Shown: piece by piece, positions 1-11,060 of the stretch | Numbering within the stretch: position 1 is the first letter of the stretch | Layout: each line of letters starts with the position of its first letter | From: Gigaspora rosea | Taxonomy: Eukaryota; Glomeromycota; Glomeromycetes; Diversisporales; Gigasporaceae | Length of the DNA: 64,000 nucleotides | NCBI GenBank assembly: GCA_003550325.1 | Contig: QKWP01000120.1 | Span: forward strand, 325,683 to 389,682 | Direction of reading: 5' to 3' | Notes under the pieces: generated by a model | What the model was told of the DNA's origin: nothing | Seen by the model: only the letters and a program-made list of their open reading frames with translations | The model's database searches: none | Program-made: the position numbers and the translations under genes

Positions 1-529
1 TAGAAATTGATACGCAAAAATAGCTAGTACTATAGCTAGCTTTTTTTTCATTTCTCTGGACAGCAACAAGTTCTTTAATTTCTCCTTTAGGGTCATGGGG
101 TGATTGGGCGTATCCAATTTATAATTGGGCTTAGTGTAATAAATTTATTTCTCCCGTTGTTTTAAATCACAAATAAGATTAAGTTTTATTATAATAATAA
201 TAAACAATATATAATTAATATATTGTTAAATAAATCATAATATAAAATCATTGCTTTGTCTAAATTATACCTTATATAATAATTACTATAACTTAAAAAT
301 AATTTATTATAAACAAAAAAAATTTTTGTACTCTAACTAAAGAATTACAAAAAAAAAAATCTAAACGTTCTATAAAAAAAAATTCATACGTCATATTCTT
401 ATAAGTTTGATATTATCTAAAAAAAATATATATATTAATTATAATAATTTAATATTGACTAATATACTAAAGTAATACCTACTGTCTTAATTATTTTCGA
501 TAAGAATTGTTTGACGATATGTAAAAAAA
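1..529. other. AT-rich non-coding stretch
   Basis: No supported gene, RNA or element boundary. The sequence is A/T runs with scattered TA-rich tracts and lies downstream of the decayed minus-strand gene that ends at 530. Confidence 0.6.
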
Positions 530-1078
530 CTATGACATAACCCCATAAAAATAAATAGACTCATATCCATCCTGAAAAATCTTGTATGACTTTCGCTTCC
601 AACTAAAGTCTACTTCCTTATCAATAAGATTTTTGGTAATTGGATCTTGTTGCTGATAATAGACTATAGTCTCTCCACCAAATTTGTTTGCTTTTATCCA
701 CTAGTTAGGACACTGAAATATTTTACCAATTTGTTTTACACCAGCCTGATCTTTAAATACACAATTATATTTGTAGCCAGATACTTGAAATGTAAAAGTT
801 TCTTGTTCTCAAAAGATAAAGTAAAACAAATTGTCTTCGCAATGCAGTTGAACTTTTTTTTTGCCTTCTGTTGAACAATGTGACCCAAGTTGGTATTGTA
901 TAGTATCAATAAACAAACCACGAAAGTGGCAATATGAAGAATAAAGAGGAACAGAAAGAATATGTTGGTATGGAATAATAATGTTTTGATTATAAAATTT
1001 TTGTTCATGAGTAACTAATGAAGTTTTATTTGCATATGACTTATCGCATAAAAGGCAATGAAAAGGTTTGGCTACCAT
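530..1078 (-). pseudogene. Decayed C2H2-like zinc-finger protein gene
   Basis: The frame opens at an ATG (1078) and reads HCLLCDKSYANKTSLVTHE: two cysteines two apart and one histidine of a C2H2 finger. The position of the second histidine carries tyrosine (EQKFY), so the finger is damaged or atypical. Past the finger the frame stays protein-like (for example KKKVQLHCEDNLFYFIF), then meets a TGA near 809. It continues in the same frame with sensible sequence (VSGYKYNCVFKDQAGVKQIG), meets a TAG, continues again and ends at a stop at 530-532. Both internal stops can be explained by C-to-T change on the coding strand (CGA to TGA, CAG to TAG). The family resembles finger-headed proteins of unknown function that I associate with Glomeromycotina; no role can be assigned. 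Decay is clear; identity is tentative. Confidence 0.55.
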
Positions 1079-1573
1079 TGATTACTAATAAAAGTAATGA
1101 TCGTGATATAATTATCTATTATTGATATGACGTACGTATTATTTATTTACTACTGTATTATCTGTTATACCTGATACAGTATATTTTACAGTATATTTAC
1201 ATATATAGTATGTTTATCCAAATTTGGAATATTGTACTTATCACATTTAGATATCACAGGTAATGAGCATCATTAGCCCATATGAATAAGCAAAAAATTA
1301 CTATAAATAAAAAAAAACTATATAAAAAAAACACAAAAAATAAACAAACTAATATCTAATCTATATATATATTTCAGGGTCCTAAATTGTAAAAAATATA
1401 TCAAAGAAGAGATAACAAAATTTTTAAAATTTTTTCTTAGTTGATTCTGTTTGCTGCTTTATATCGGTCAGTTGTTCCCAATACTATAATTACTCTTGTC
1501 CTCCTTCTCTTGAAAAGATTTATAACTATTTTAACTATTTTGCTTGGTAATTTTATTCTATTCATGGCTAGAT
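1079..1573. other. AT-rich non-coding stretch
   Basis: Nothing recognisable apart from TA-rich simple sequence. A solitary CAGGGTCCTAAATT at about 1374 resembles DNA-transposon termini but has no partner that I can find. The last 8 bases (GGCTAGAT) form one side of the target duplication of the next element. Confidence 0.5.
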
Positions 1574-1744
1574 AGGACCCTGGACATCTCTCATATAGGT
1601 CATAACTGATTTGCATGAATTTAGACTTTTTTGCTACCCCTAAAATCAAGTAAATTTGCTAAAAGTTAAATTATTACATATAAATTTTATAGTAATTTGC
1701 TAAAAACTTAATTATAACATCTAGTATCGGGTAAAAAAAATATA

Positions 1745-3190
1745 GAGCAAATTTTTTTTGATTTGAATTTTATGGATCCATAGAATTCAAATAAAAAAAT
1801 TTTTATTGAATTTGATTAGGTGGTTGCTAAGATACTTTTGCTCAAGTTTTAGAAAAATCAAAACTTCTATCAAAAACAAGCTGCGCCAAAGTTTTCTAAA
1901 ACTTTGAGTGAAAGTATCTTAGCAACCACCTGATCAAATTCGATAAAAATTTTTTATTTGAATTCTATGGATCCATATAATTCAAATAAAAAAATTTTCA
2001 TCAAATTTGATCAGGTGGTTGCAGAGATATCTTTGACCAAAGTTTTAAAGAATTTCAAAATGCATATCACATGATAGATACGTTTAAATTTGTTAGCAAA
2101 ACTTTGATTAAGGATATCCCTGCAACCACCTGATCAAATTTGATGAAAATATTTTTACTTATTCTACGGATTCATAAAAAAATTTCATCAAATTTGATCA
2201 AGTGGTTGCAGCGATATCCTTGATCAAAGTTTTGTCAAAAATTTAAATGTATCTGTTATGTGATATACGGTTTGAAATTCTTTAAAACTTTGATCAAGGA
2301 TATCTCTGCAACCACCTAATCAAATTTGATAAAAAATTTTTTTATTTGAATTGTATGGAACCATAGAAGTCAAATAAAAAAATTTTCATCAGATTTGATT
2401 AGGTGGTTGCAGAGATTTCAAAACATAGATCACATGACAGATACGTTTAAATTTTTGACAAAACTTTGATCAAGAATAACTCTGCAACTACTTAATCAAT
2501 TTTGATAAAAATTTTTTTATTTAAATTTTATGGATCTGTAGAATAAGTAAAAAGATTTTCATCAAATTTAATCAGGTGGTTGCAGAGATATCCTTGATCA
2601 AAGTTTTGTCAACAAATTTAAACGTATCTGTCATGTGATACGCGTTTTGAAATTCTCTAAAACTTTTATCAAAAATATCTCTGCAACCACCTGATCAAAT
2701 TCGATGAAAATTTTTTTATTTGAATTCTATGGATCCATACAATTCAAATTTTCATCGAATTTGATCAGGTGATTGTAGAGATATCTTTGATTAAAGTTTT
2801 AGAGAATTTCAAAATGCGTATCATATGACAAATACGGTTAAATTTTTGACAAAACTTTGATCAAGAATACCTCTGCAACCACTTGATCAAATTTGATGAA
2901 AATTTTTTTATTTAAATTTTATGGATCTGTAGAATAAGTAAAAAAATTTCATCAAATTTGATCAGGTAGTTGCAGAGATATTCTTGATCAAAGTTTTGTC
3001 AACAAATTTAAACATATCTATCATGTGATATGTGTTTTGAAATTCTCTAAAACTTTGGTCAAAGATATCTTTGCAACCACTTGCTCAAATTCAATGAAAA
3101 TTTTTTTATTTGAATTCTATGGATCCATAAAATTCAAATAAAAAAAATTTCATCAAATTTGGTCAAGAACTTGTAGAGATATCTTTGATA
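1745..3190. repeat. Satellite of alternating inverted ~97-bp half-units
   Basis: The word GGTGGTTGC alternates with its complement GCAACCACC at about 1818, 1922, 2013, 2122, 2201, 2308, 2402, 2482, 2576, 2682, 2766, 2876, 2965 and 3074. A ~97-bp half-unit is therefore repeated in strictly alternating orientation, giving a full period of about 190-200 bp and about seven periods. Each period has two dyad centres: one at ATGGATCCAT and one in a loop around TATCACATGATA. Arms such as TCAGGTGGTTGCAGAGATAT pair over about 50 bp with the next half-unit. No coding capacity. Confidence 0.85.
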
Positions 3191-3930
3191 AAAGATTCTT
3201 TTATTTCCATAAAGTATATTATAAAGAAGCTGCACCAAATGAAAAAAGCTATTATGGAATAAATATTTAACCAAACAACTTGTTTTTAGAAAGCAAAATT
3301 TTAGCCTATTCTCTATTGATTATATTAGTGTGCAGTAATTTGTTTCATTTGAACTTGTAAAAATCTAGCCTGTAATAATGATTTTTCTGTTTTCATCAAA
3401 ATTGAAAATTTTAGAAAATCCCAAATCTGGAAGCAAATTGAAAAATCATCATAACTTTGTCAATATTAATCTGTTTTTGATAAAATTTTAATTAAAGACT
3501 TTCGAATACCTATTCTATCAACTTACTGAGTCACGTTTTGGAGGTTTCATTTTGAGAAAGTGTTTCTGAAAGCATTTGAAGTTTAGGGAAAAACTTGCAA
3601 AAACGTATGCGTCCAAATTTACAAAAACGTTAATATCTTCACGAGTTTTTAATATTTTTTTCATGAAATTTGAGATTCTATTAGTCAATGTTATGTGCTA
3701 CAAGTCTTGTTATATAATTTTTTTTAGTTAGCATAGATAAATTTTTTGTAAATCATCACCGAACAGTGGGTTATTTTGAAAAAAACAAAAAAACATATTA
3801 CAAAAAAACTGTATTGAAATTGTTTACAAGAACTTTCATCAAAGATATCTCCATGAGTTCTTGACCAAATTTGATGAAAATTTTTTTATTTTAATTTTAC
3901 AAATCTATAGAATTCAAATAAAAAAATTTT
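3148..3930. repeat. Diverged outer satellite arms around a ~640-bp spacer
   Basis: The half-unit at 3148-3190 (CATCAAATTTGGTCAAGAAC) is matched in inverse orientation at 3832-3880 (GTTCTTGACCAAATTTGATG). The ~640 bp between them is ordinary AT-rich sequence without satellite units or coding signal. The array may have been interrupted, or one hairpin period may have an expanded loop. Confidence 0.55.
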
Positions 3931-4689
3931 TAAAAATATTATGATTTCAAAATTTTACAAATTGATTCTAACTTTGTATTCTAAAAAACCTATTTAGCAT
4001 ATTAAAATACATTATGCTAGAGATTTAATTTTATATTTCTTGAAAATTTCAGAGAAGATACTAACTACATAATAATTACTACAATTATTATATGAATTAC
4101 TAACTAATTTGCTTAATGATAACCCTGCGCAATTGCATTACATAATTATTTGTTTATCGATATACAATCACGATCAATGATCGTAATACATATGCAAGTT
4201 GCTATTGATTCTAAAGCCTGATTACATGCTAAAACTACTTTTATTTATTTTCAATTATAATTGATTATAATTTGCTCCGTATAGCCATTAATAACTTGTT
4301 ATATCTGGATCAATCATCATAGCACGACTTAACTTGTTATAATAATTCTTGAAAAATATGGGTAAATTGCTAAAAATAAAATATAACATGTGTAAAATCT
4401 TAGAAATTCGCCAAAATATTCAATTATGACCCTTTTTAAAATTAATTTCAATTTGCTAAAATTTAAATTTGGACCTTAGATCAAATTTGAATCAATTTGC
4501 TAAAAAAAAATAAGATATATATTAGAGATGTCCGGGGTCCTGGCTAACTTCAAGAATGATAAAAATACCGCATTAAAAGCTTTATGCATATCTTAAAACA
4601 AGATCTATATTTCTTTTTTTTTTCTTTTATATTTTTCATTAGTATATTTATAATAGATTGGGGTTTCAGTTAAACAACCAAATAACTCT

Positions 4690-6235
4690 ACAAAATTTGG
4701 GCCTTTAAGAATTTTATTCTCCCAATACTCTGACTAGTTTTTTATTTAGTACTTTTATAACATATTTTTAAATAACTCTAGCAATACTATTGGTTTTGTA
4801 TTACTTAGCAAATATTTCTACTTTTTACTTTTAGGAATTAAATTTAAATATAACTGTAACAACTTCCATTTATCTGGAATATCACTTTTTAATAAATTTT
4901 TATTTGTCAAATATCTAAAGAATTTTTGAAAACTTATATCAGCTTGCTTAATTAACCTATAACCAATTCTAGAAGGCCTAAGTACTAATGTATTTTTAGT
5001 TTCTTTAAGAGCTACAAACTATTTCTCTAATAAGATTTTTGTTTCTAAATCTATATAACACTCTTCTTTAATTCTTTTAATAGCTTGTATAGTCAATTCT
5101 CTCTAAGCCTAACTGCTGGAACTGCTTTTTTCTACTATATAAAAATTTGGAAAAGTTTAGTTTTCAAAAAGTTATATATGGCTTATTCAAACTTTATAAT
5201 AAATTTACAAATGTTCTAAGAAATTTTGTTCAGTTTAAAGAGATTTAATAGTGTTTGGTTTAGAGAGGTTCAGATTAGAGAGAGGCAACTATATATTTCA
5301 CTCTATTCTTTGAGCATTAACTTCAGATATGTTCTTTTTTTTGGTATTGATGCTAGAAGTACAATATATATAGTTTTTTTTAAGTACCTTTTTTCTATTC
5401 ATTATTAGTTTTCTATCCTGGCTAGTGATGGCACTGAAATTGATTTTTGAAAAAGGCCTATTTCATCTTCATTAGAAAAAATTAAAATTTTTTATAAGGA
5501 AGTGCAAATAACATTTATATAGATATGTTCTTTATAATTTCGTCTATTCAAAAAAAGTATCAAATAATTTCGTCTTTCAAGTAAAATAGGTCAAAAACAA
5601 TTTCATTTTCAAATTTTAATTTTGGGTTTTAGAACCTGAAATGCTTTTGTCCTCATGTATAATCCTAGCTCTCTTGTTCAAAAATACAATCTAATTTTAT
5701 CGACTTTTATGGCTTGTTCAGAAGGCTTTTAAGCATTTTTTTTATCGTTTTCAATTATAGCACATTTTTATTCTATGTAATCTTCAATTTTTAATTTTTT
5801 AATTCTTGCTCTGCTCTCATATTTAACAACTTCTACTATCTCTTTAAATCTATAATTACCTTCTCTATAAACTCCAGAATTCTTAATATCTGTATTTTCT
5901 GGTTATAGTTTATAAAATCAACTGTATTGTTGCACTTTTGCAACTCTTTTGTAGATAAACTTCTTTTCTTTAACTTTTGTAATATTTTTACTATTTTGCT
6001 AAGTCTTGTTGTTGCATCTTATATATCTGTTTTTAATTGCTTTCTATGTTTCTATTCTTCTCTGTTAAGATCTTTTTCTTTAGTATTTTTATATTAGCAG
6101 CAGAAATAATATATTGTTGAACTATATCCTATAGTTTATTTAAAGAAAGATTAACTATATAATTTGCAATACCTTTTTCAGACTCTAATTTCCTTTTCAA
6201 AAATCTGTTCAGGTTCATTAGCAAATTTATAGTAG
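4690..6235 (-). pseudogene. Decayed LINE ORF2: linker and reverse transcriptase start
   Basis: The minus strand between 5100 and 4690 reads, with several stops, RPSRIGYRLIKQADISFQKF, then DIPDKWKLLQLY, then a segment resembling IPKSKK.KYLLSNTKPIVLL. This aligns motif by motif with the intact LINE ORF2 elsewhere in the window (GLSGISYTFIKRAG, MPRKWKVGQIFPIPK, STRPIMLLETFRK). Upstream, at 5750-6230, minus-strand sequence such as NYRFKEIVEVVKYESRARIK and NLNRFLKRKLESEKGIANYI has the charge pattern of the endonuclease-to-RT linker. The catalytic FxDxxKAFD and YADD blocks are missing here. A dispersed repeat (5427-5660) is inserted. I infer this is the 3' part of the LINE whose ORF1 and endonuclease lie at 10.1-12.2 kb. 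Confidence 0.7.
5427..5660 (+). repeat. AATTTCGTC-motif dispersed repeat, copy 1
   Basis: About 235 bp that recurs in opposite orientation at 8703-8936 with high similarity, starting GTGATGGCAC and ending near CCTCATGTATA. Variants of the word ATTTCGTC(T/C) occur about five times inside each copy. Some are mutated to ATTTCATC here while the partner keeps CG, another hint of C-to-T decay. It interrupts the LINE pseudogene. No clear TSD. Confidence 0.65.
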
Positions 6236-6239
6236 TGCA

Positions 6240-6400
6240 ATTTTTTGAAAAATTTTGCGAATCTGCAAAATCTTTCGAAAGATTTTGCATATGCAATATA
6301 TTTCGAAACATTTCGCAATATATTTCGAAATATTTCAAGTTTTGAAATATTTCGAAAATGTTTTTGAAAGTGAATTCGAAATATTTTTTGAGCAGACTGG
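6240..6400. repeat. TTTCGAAATATTTCG palindromic motif cluster
   Basis: A run of short palindromes built from AAATCTTTCGAAAGATTTTG, GCAATATATTTCGAAA and similar words. The same vocabulary is found at 9880-10100 and 47270-47780. It sits exactly where the LINE pseudogene breaks off, so it may mark the left edge of the inserted 6.2-10.1 kb block. Confidence 0.5.
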
Positions 6401-7490
6401 TAGAATCAGTAGATATGTAACCTGGGTCATACCAAGTAGCATTGGACTATATTTTTGAAATACTTCAAATATATCAAAATTAATCTGCAAATCTGTATTA
6501 CAAGTTCAAATTAGATTTTTTTAATAAATTAGATCTTCTATTTACATTGTTTATTTATTTTGTTTTGTTTTTTTTATTTTTGTTTTTTTTTTGTTTTTAA
6601 TTTTTTTTGCTTTTGTTTTGTTTTGTTTTTTTTTTATTTATTTATTTTTAATCTTTTTCGTATTTTACAAAACACTAGCTTTTTTGCAAGAAAACCAACT
6701 ACTTTTCAGCACTTTGCAAATACCTACTCAGACTTCCGAAACTTTGCAAGAACACACAACTGATTTCTCCAGCAATTTCTAAATTTTAAGGAACGCTTCT
6801 TTAGAGAAATAGGTACAAGTTTTTGCAAGTTTTTGCAAGTTCTTCAAGGTTTTGCTCATTTATTTTTTCGTTTCATGTTTTTTGTTTTTTTTTTTTTGTT
6901 TTATTTTTTATTAATTTATTTTAATTCGACACTTTGTGAAAACAGAACCCTTACTTCCTAGCACTTTGCAAGAAAACTAACCCATACTTTTTCAGCACTT
7001 TGCAACTTTTTTGGTATTTTGCAAGAATATTAATACAGCTTTCGCAATTTCTGAATTTGCAAGAATGTAAACTTTTATTTTAAAGAAATGAAAATTTGGG
7101 GCTTCTTTTATTTTTTTTATTAGTTTGCTTACATTTTTTGTTTTTTTGTTTATTTTTTTTTATTTATTTTTTTAATTTTTATTTTTCAAAACTTTGCGAC
7201 TTTTTCAGCACTTTACAAAATTTCTCTGCCAATTTGCAAGATCACCAACACTTTTGAGAAATAGTTTTTTTATTTTTTTTTATTCTTTACTATTTTTAAA
7301 AAGTATTTAGAAAAAAAGAGTGAAATGAAAGTATAGCCAAACCGAAAAAATAGCCAAAGCGAAAAAGATAGAAAACAAAGAAGCAAAGATAATAGCTAAC
7401 TATGAGATGAGTGAAAATATGTGTGTAGAGCTAGTTTTTTGTATATAGTAATAGAATTAGATATGAAAAAGTGCGAAAGTAGGTAAAATA
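6401..7490. repeat. Poly-T tracts and degenerate CACTTTGCAAGAA repeats
   Basis: Long T-rich tracts (6545-6655, 6870-6925, 7100-7190, 7265-7290) alternate with diverged copies of a module resembling TTTTCAGCACTTTGCAAGAA at about 6700, 6730, 6960, 6995, 7010 and 7200. Apparent reading frames here are homopolymer artefacts. No gene is supported. Confidence 0.5.
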
Positions 7491-8306
7491 CAGTCAAACC
7501 CCTCTATAATTACCACGTTGATTATACATCAATATGGTAATTATATTTAAATGTAATTATAACTTTAAACCTCTATATAGTCAATTATATTAAAATTTTT
7601 ATAAAGTGTTATAAAAATTTATAATAAAAAAACTATTACAAATCATTAAATAGAATATTTATTAACCAAAATATACCATAACACAAATATTATTTTATTA
7701 TTTTTTACTAATAAGCACTTAAATTAATAATATTAAGGAAAGTGCAGTAAATTACGTAATTAGTAGGACTATTGACCAATCAAATTTTATCTTTTATAAT
7801 ATTAAAAAACTCAAAAATGTCTTTGACCCTACAATCGATTACAGTTGCTACATAGTAAAGTCTAAATTTTATCATGTGAATCGATTAAAGTCACTTAAGT
7901 AAGCTTGTTTAGAAGCTCAAAATACACTTACTTAAAATTTTCATTAATATTGAAGTACTTTTTATTATTTGACTTTTTGATTTTACATTCAACGAAAAAA
8001 TTAAAATTTTTTAAAAAAATATATTTGATGAATGTAAAAATTAAAAGTTAAATAATAAAAACTTTTCAATTTTAATAAAAATTTTAGAGTATGTGTATTT
8101 TGATGTTCCAAACAAGTTTACTTAATTGATATTTATCGATTGACATGGTAAAATTTAGACTTTACTATGTAGCAACTTTTTACGAATTTTAATTATAATA
8201 AATACTTAGCTATTTTACTATATATATATAGGATATAATAAAGTGGGGATCTCCCTCCCTCTAATAAATTACATGATTTAAAAAATCAGTGATTATAAAG
8301 AGGTAT
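7491..8306. mobile_element. Mariner-like remnant enclosing a hairpin MITE
   Basis: The left end after a TA is CAGTCAAACCCCTCTATAAT. The right side near 8285-8306 reads GTGATTATAAAGAGGTA, whose complement matches ACC(C/T)CT(C/T)TATAAT(T/C)AC of the left end but lacks the outermost bases. Similar CAAACCTCTCTATA ends are seen at 39891-40037. TIR style and TA flank fit Tc1/mariner (pogo) elements. No transposase is visible; a different hairpin element sits inside. Confidence 0.45.
7844..8176. mobile_element. Hairpin MITE, GTTGCTACATAG family, copy 1
   Basis: The element opens with GTTGCTACATAGTAAAGTC and closes with GACTTTACTATGTAGCAAC. The arms stay complementary for about 150 bp around a centre near 8015, including a TTATTATTTGACTTTT block in each arm. 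A second copy with the same architecture lies at 43693-44017, and both copies share a flank resembling AAAACTCAAAAA(T/C)G(T/C)CTTTGACC. A truncated relative starts at 11703. No ORF; superfamily not assignable. Confidence 0.75.
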
Positions 8307-8702
8307 ATTATTAATAAAATTGATAAAAAAATCAAAATTTTTTGGTGATAGTGATTATGAGTGATTTGTGACTATATCTGTTAGAGTTAGAATAAGCGTT
8401 AATAGTCTTTTTTTCGAGTTGGGTTAGTAGAAAAATTAATTTTAATTTGATGAATTTTTTTTTTTATAATCTACATACTATCATGAATTTATCACGTCCG
8501 TTCTAAATTGTGTTTCCATATAGTACTACTTTACTATATCTCCTTGGTACTTGGTAGGTTGTGCACTCTAATAAAATTAACTAATTTTTATATGTTGTGG
8601 ACCATAATGAAATCAGATTAAAATGAAATATGGGATTCTATTTAACCCTTTTATACTTGTTTAAAATAAACTCTATAACCTCTAATCTTAACTCCTAACT
8701 AT

Positions 8703-8936
8703 ACATGAGGACGAAATTATTTCGGGTTCTAAAACCCGAAATTAAAATTTGAAGACGAAATTGTTTTTGATTTATTTTACTTGAAAAACTAAATTATTTG
8801 ATACTTTTTTTGAATAAACGAAATTATAAGAAACATATCTATATAAATTTTATTTGCTCTTTCTTATAAAAAATTTTAATTTTCTCTAATGAAGACGAAA
8901 TAGGCTTTTTTCAAAAATCAATTTTGGTGGCATCAC
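8703..8936 (-). repeat. AATTTCGTC-motif dispersed repeat, copy 2
   Basis: Reverse-complement partner of 5427-5660 with the motif in its CG form (for example GACGAAATTGTTTTTGATT on the plus strand). About 235 bp, no coding potential. The inner boundary GGTGGCATCAC corresponds to GTGATGGCAC of copy 1. Confidence 0.65.
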
Positions 8937-9864
8937 TACTCCTAACCCTAAAGAATGTGCCCGACTGTCAAGTTTTTTATACTATATATATTTTACTTTA
9001 ATTATATTTATTTCATATTTATTATACAATTAATATATATCCACACTTATATAATCTTGCGCTACTATCTAACTTAACTCTAATACTAAACCCATATAAC
9101 ATTAACTAACACTAAACCCTATATAACTAATACTAACACTAATACTTATACTAACACTAAACCCTGTATAACTGATAACTAACACTAATACTATAACTCT
9201 AACCCTAAGCCCATTCTATCTTCCTTTAGCTATATGGTATGATACAGCACATAGCAAGGACGACTCACCAAAGACAAAAACCATATCTATAAGATCACCT
9301 GCAAAAAATGTCAGAAAAATACGAAAGACTACCTATAAGACCACTTGAAAGACTATACGAACGCAAAATCAACTTACAAAAATGCGGCAACATCGACAAC
9401 ACCAATAACGATACCAACTACGACAGCATAATGAAGGATTTCAAGCTAAATAAATAAATAAAAAAAATAAATAAAAATCTGTTAGTAAAGCGAAAAAAGC
9501 AAAGACAAGTAAACAAAACAAAAAAAATAAAAAAACAGATCTAAGATGATCTATACTTATCTGTTCAGATCTGGCGATGCACAGCCAATTTTGCATTAGC
9601 AATCGGATCAACACATGAACTTTTTGATCATGTGATCTTTCCGTTCTTTGATTGGTCAAAAGGCCATAGATATATAAACTATATATCTCTGGCCAGAAAT
9701 ATTTAGAAAAACCCATAAAAAAATAATAATAAATAGAAATTTAAAATTTAATAATGCGAAAATTTTAAAAATTTTTAAAAATATGCAAAAATATTGTGAA
9801 AAACTGCAGATTTACACGATAATATGCGAAATATTACCTCCTGCGACCTCTGAAATAAGATAAT
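8937..9864. repeat. Degenerate telomere-like tract and short hairpins
   Basis: From 9060 to 9215 the plus strand is a decayed array of words such as CTAACACTAAACCCTATATA, related to CCCTAA telomere sequence. At 9662-9694 a hairpin pairs GGCCATAGATATATA with TATATATCTCTGGCC. The rest (9230-9430, 9700-9864) shows nothing I can name. Confidence 0.45.
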
Positions 9865-10100
9865 TAGATAGAGTTTTGCATTGTTTTATTTGGACTATTT
9901 CGCAATATTTTTCACAATATATTTTGCATTATTTTGCAATATTTTGCAATATATTTTGAAATATTTTGAAAGAAATGTATTCCAAAATCTTTCGAAAGAT
10001 TGCAGTTCTTTCGAAAGATTTTATATCAATCGCAATTCTTTTGAAAGATTTTGGCATGCAATTTCTTTCAAAAGATTTTGTATATTTATTTTGCTAATGT
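9865..10100 (+). repeat. TTTGCAATATTTTG repeat, copy 1
   Basis: This starts near TTTTGCATTGTTTTATTTGG and continues into TTTGCAATATT and AAAATCTTTCGAAAGATT words. An inverted diverged copy is at 47270-47510, with the same order of CTAGATAAAGGTTTGCAT, TATTTGGTCTATTTC and ATATTTTG blocks. It abuts the LINE endonuclease pseudogene and is the probable right edge of the block splitting that LINE. Confidence 0.5.
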
Positions 10101-10119
10101 CTTTAGTATAATTTTTTAA

Positions 10120-11060
10120 TATTCTTTTAGCTTCTTCATACAAAAGAATCTATTTTGTTGCCTGCTTTTTTTCAAGAAAGCTTTGTTGTAGTTTTTAATT
10201 AAGTAATCTATTTGGATAATAGCTAGTAGTCATATCTTCTATTGACGAGTCTTTTAAACCTATTACTAAATTCTCAGATAGCCAGATTTGGTTTATTCTA
10301 GATTTGCTTGTATTGTTGCTTTATGAAAATGCTTTTGTATTTAGATATAAAAATCTAAATGTATCTTGAAACTCCTGACTTTTAAACCATCTATGCAAGA
10401 GAAGGATTTTACTATTTTTATTTCTGCTCATATTATCTCTGTCTATATATGAGTTTACAATGTAATTGAAATCTTCCATAATAAAAAACTAACTAGTCTT
10501 TGATCTATTCAAATACCTTTTGACTATTTCTTGCTAAATATTTTTACATGCTTTCTTGTTATTTGGAAGTATATACACTATAATTACTACTAGTTCCAGT
10601 TGTTTGAAATAAAAATTTGCTTTTATTATATATTCATTTTTTCTAACTAGATGTTTTAAATATTTTTCCAATCATCTTTAATTAAAATTCTAACTCCTAA
10701 ACCAGGACCCCAAACAATCTATAAACAGCTAACAATTTTAAAAAATTGTTATATATTTCTAAAAATAGGAAAGATCTACAAAAAACAGTCAAAAATAAGC
10801 ATTAATATTACTAAATATAGAAAAGATCTACAAAAAATCGTCAAAAATAAGCAAAAGCAAATTGCCACCTATTTATGTATAGTTCGGGGTCCTCCTAAAC
10901 CCTTTTTCTTAACTATTTTTTTCTTTGACCAAAAACCTCTAAAATTATAACCCTTACTAATTGCAAAATTACCTTCCTTTTTAGAAATATTTGTTTTACT
11001 AAACCTACAATTCCAATATTTTTTCTGATACTAATTCTAATAAACTATCTAATTTTGTAT
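10120..11060 (-). pseudogene. Decayed LINE ORF2: AP-type endonuclease domain
   Basis: The minus strand reads MEDFNYIVNSYIDRDNM, then LLHRWFKSQEFQDTFRFL, then SKSRINQIWLSENL and SSIEDMTTS. These correspond one for one to GGDFNKILDIELDTANK, LTKWIERLGFIESFRH, SQTRIDHIWVSREL and CDIEDMSLVTGSDHN of the intact LINE. The aspartate of the RIDHIW motif is asparagine here and stops interrupt the frame. Earlier endonuclease strands are recognisable at 10500-10690 and 10900-11050. A 190-bp MITE (10704-10893) is inserted. With ORF1 remnants upstream and RT remnants at 4.7-6.2 kb this makes one old, broken LINE. Confidence 0.7.
10704..10893. mobile_element. 190-bp MITE with 8-bp target duplication
   Basis: Ends are AGGACCCCAAACAATCTATA and the complement AGGACCCCGAACTATACATA. 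The 8-bp duplication CCTAAACC flanks it exactly (10696-10703 and 10894-10901). Inside are a direct repeat around AGATCTACAAAAAA and a small palindrome AATTTTAAAAAATT. The first 8 terminal bases are shared with the 3-kb element at 1574-4541. TSD length suggests hAT-type mobilisation. It is inserted in the LINE endonuclease pseudogene. Confidence 0.8.

Larger units (their letters stand above)
1574..4541. mobile_element. 3-kb non-autonomous DNA transposon carrying a satellite
   Basis: The left end reads AGGACCCTGGACATCTCT. The reverse complement of the right end reads AGGACCCCGGACATCTCT, and the match continues through ATATA (about 24 of 26 bases). The flanks GGCTAGAT and GGCTAACT agree at 6 of 8 positions, consistent with an old 8-bp target duplication as made by hAT-type transposases. 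No transposase fragment is visible inside. Both subterminal zones (about 1640-1720 and 4370-4510) contain repeats of a TTTGCTAAAA-type motif, plausible transposase-binding sites. The core is occupied by the satellite at 1745-3190 and a diverged arm at 3830-3930. Superfamily assignment is inferred from TSD length and terminal sequence only. Confidence 0.65.

Noticed and set aside
1745-3190. CRISPR-like array
   Set aside because: Units alternate in orientation, spacers are not unique and the genome is eukaryotic; it is a palindromic satellite.
6540-7260. Phenylalanine-rich short proteins
   Set aside because: Entirely from poly-T tracts; low complexity and overlapping frames.
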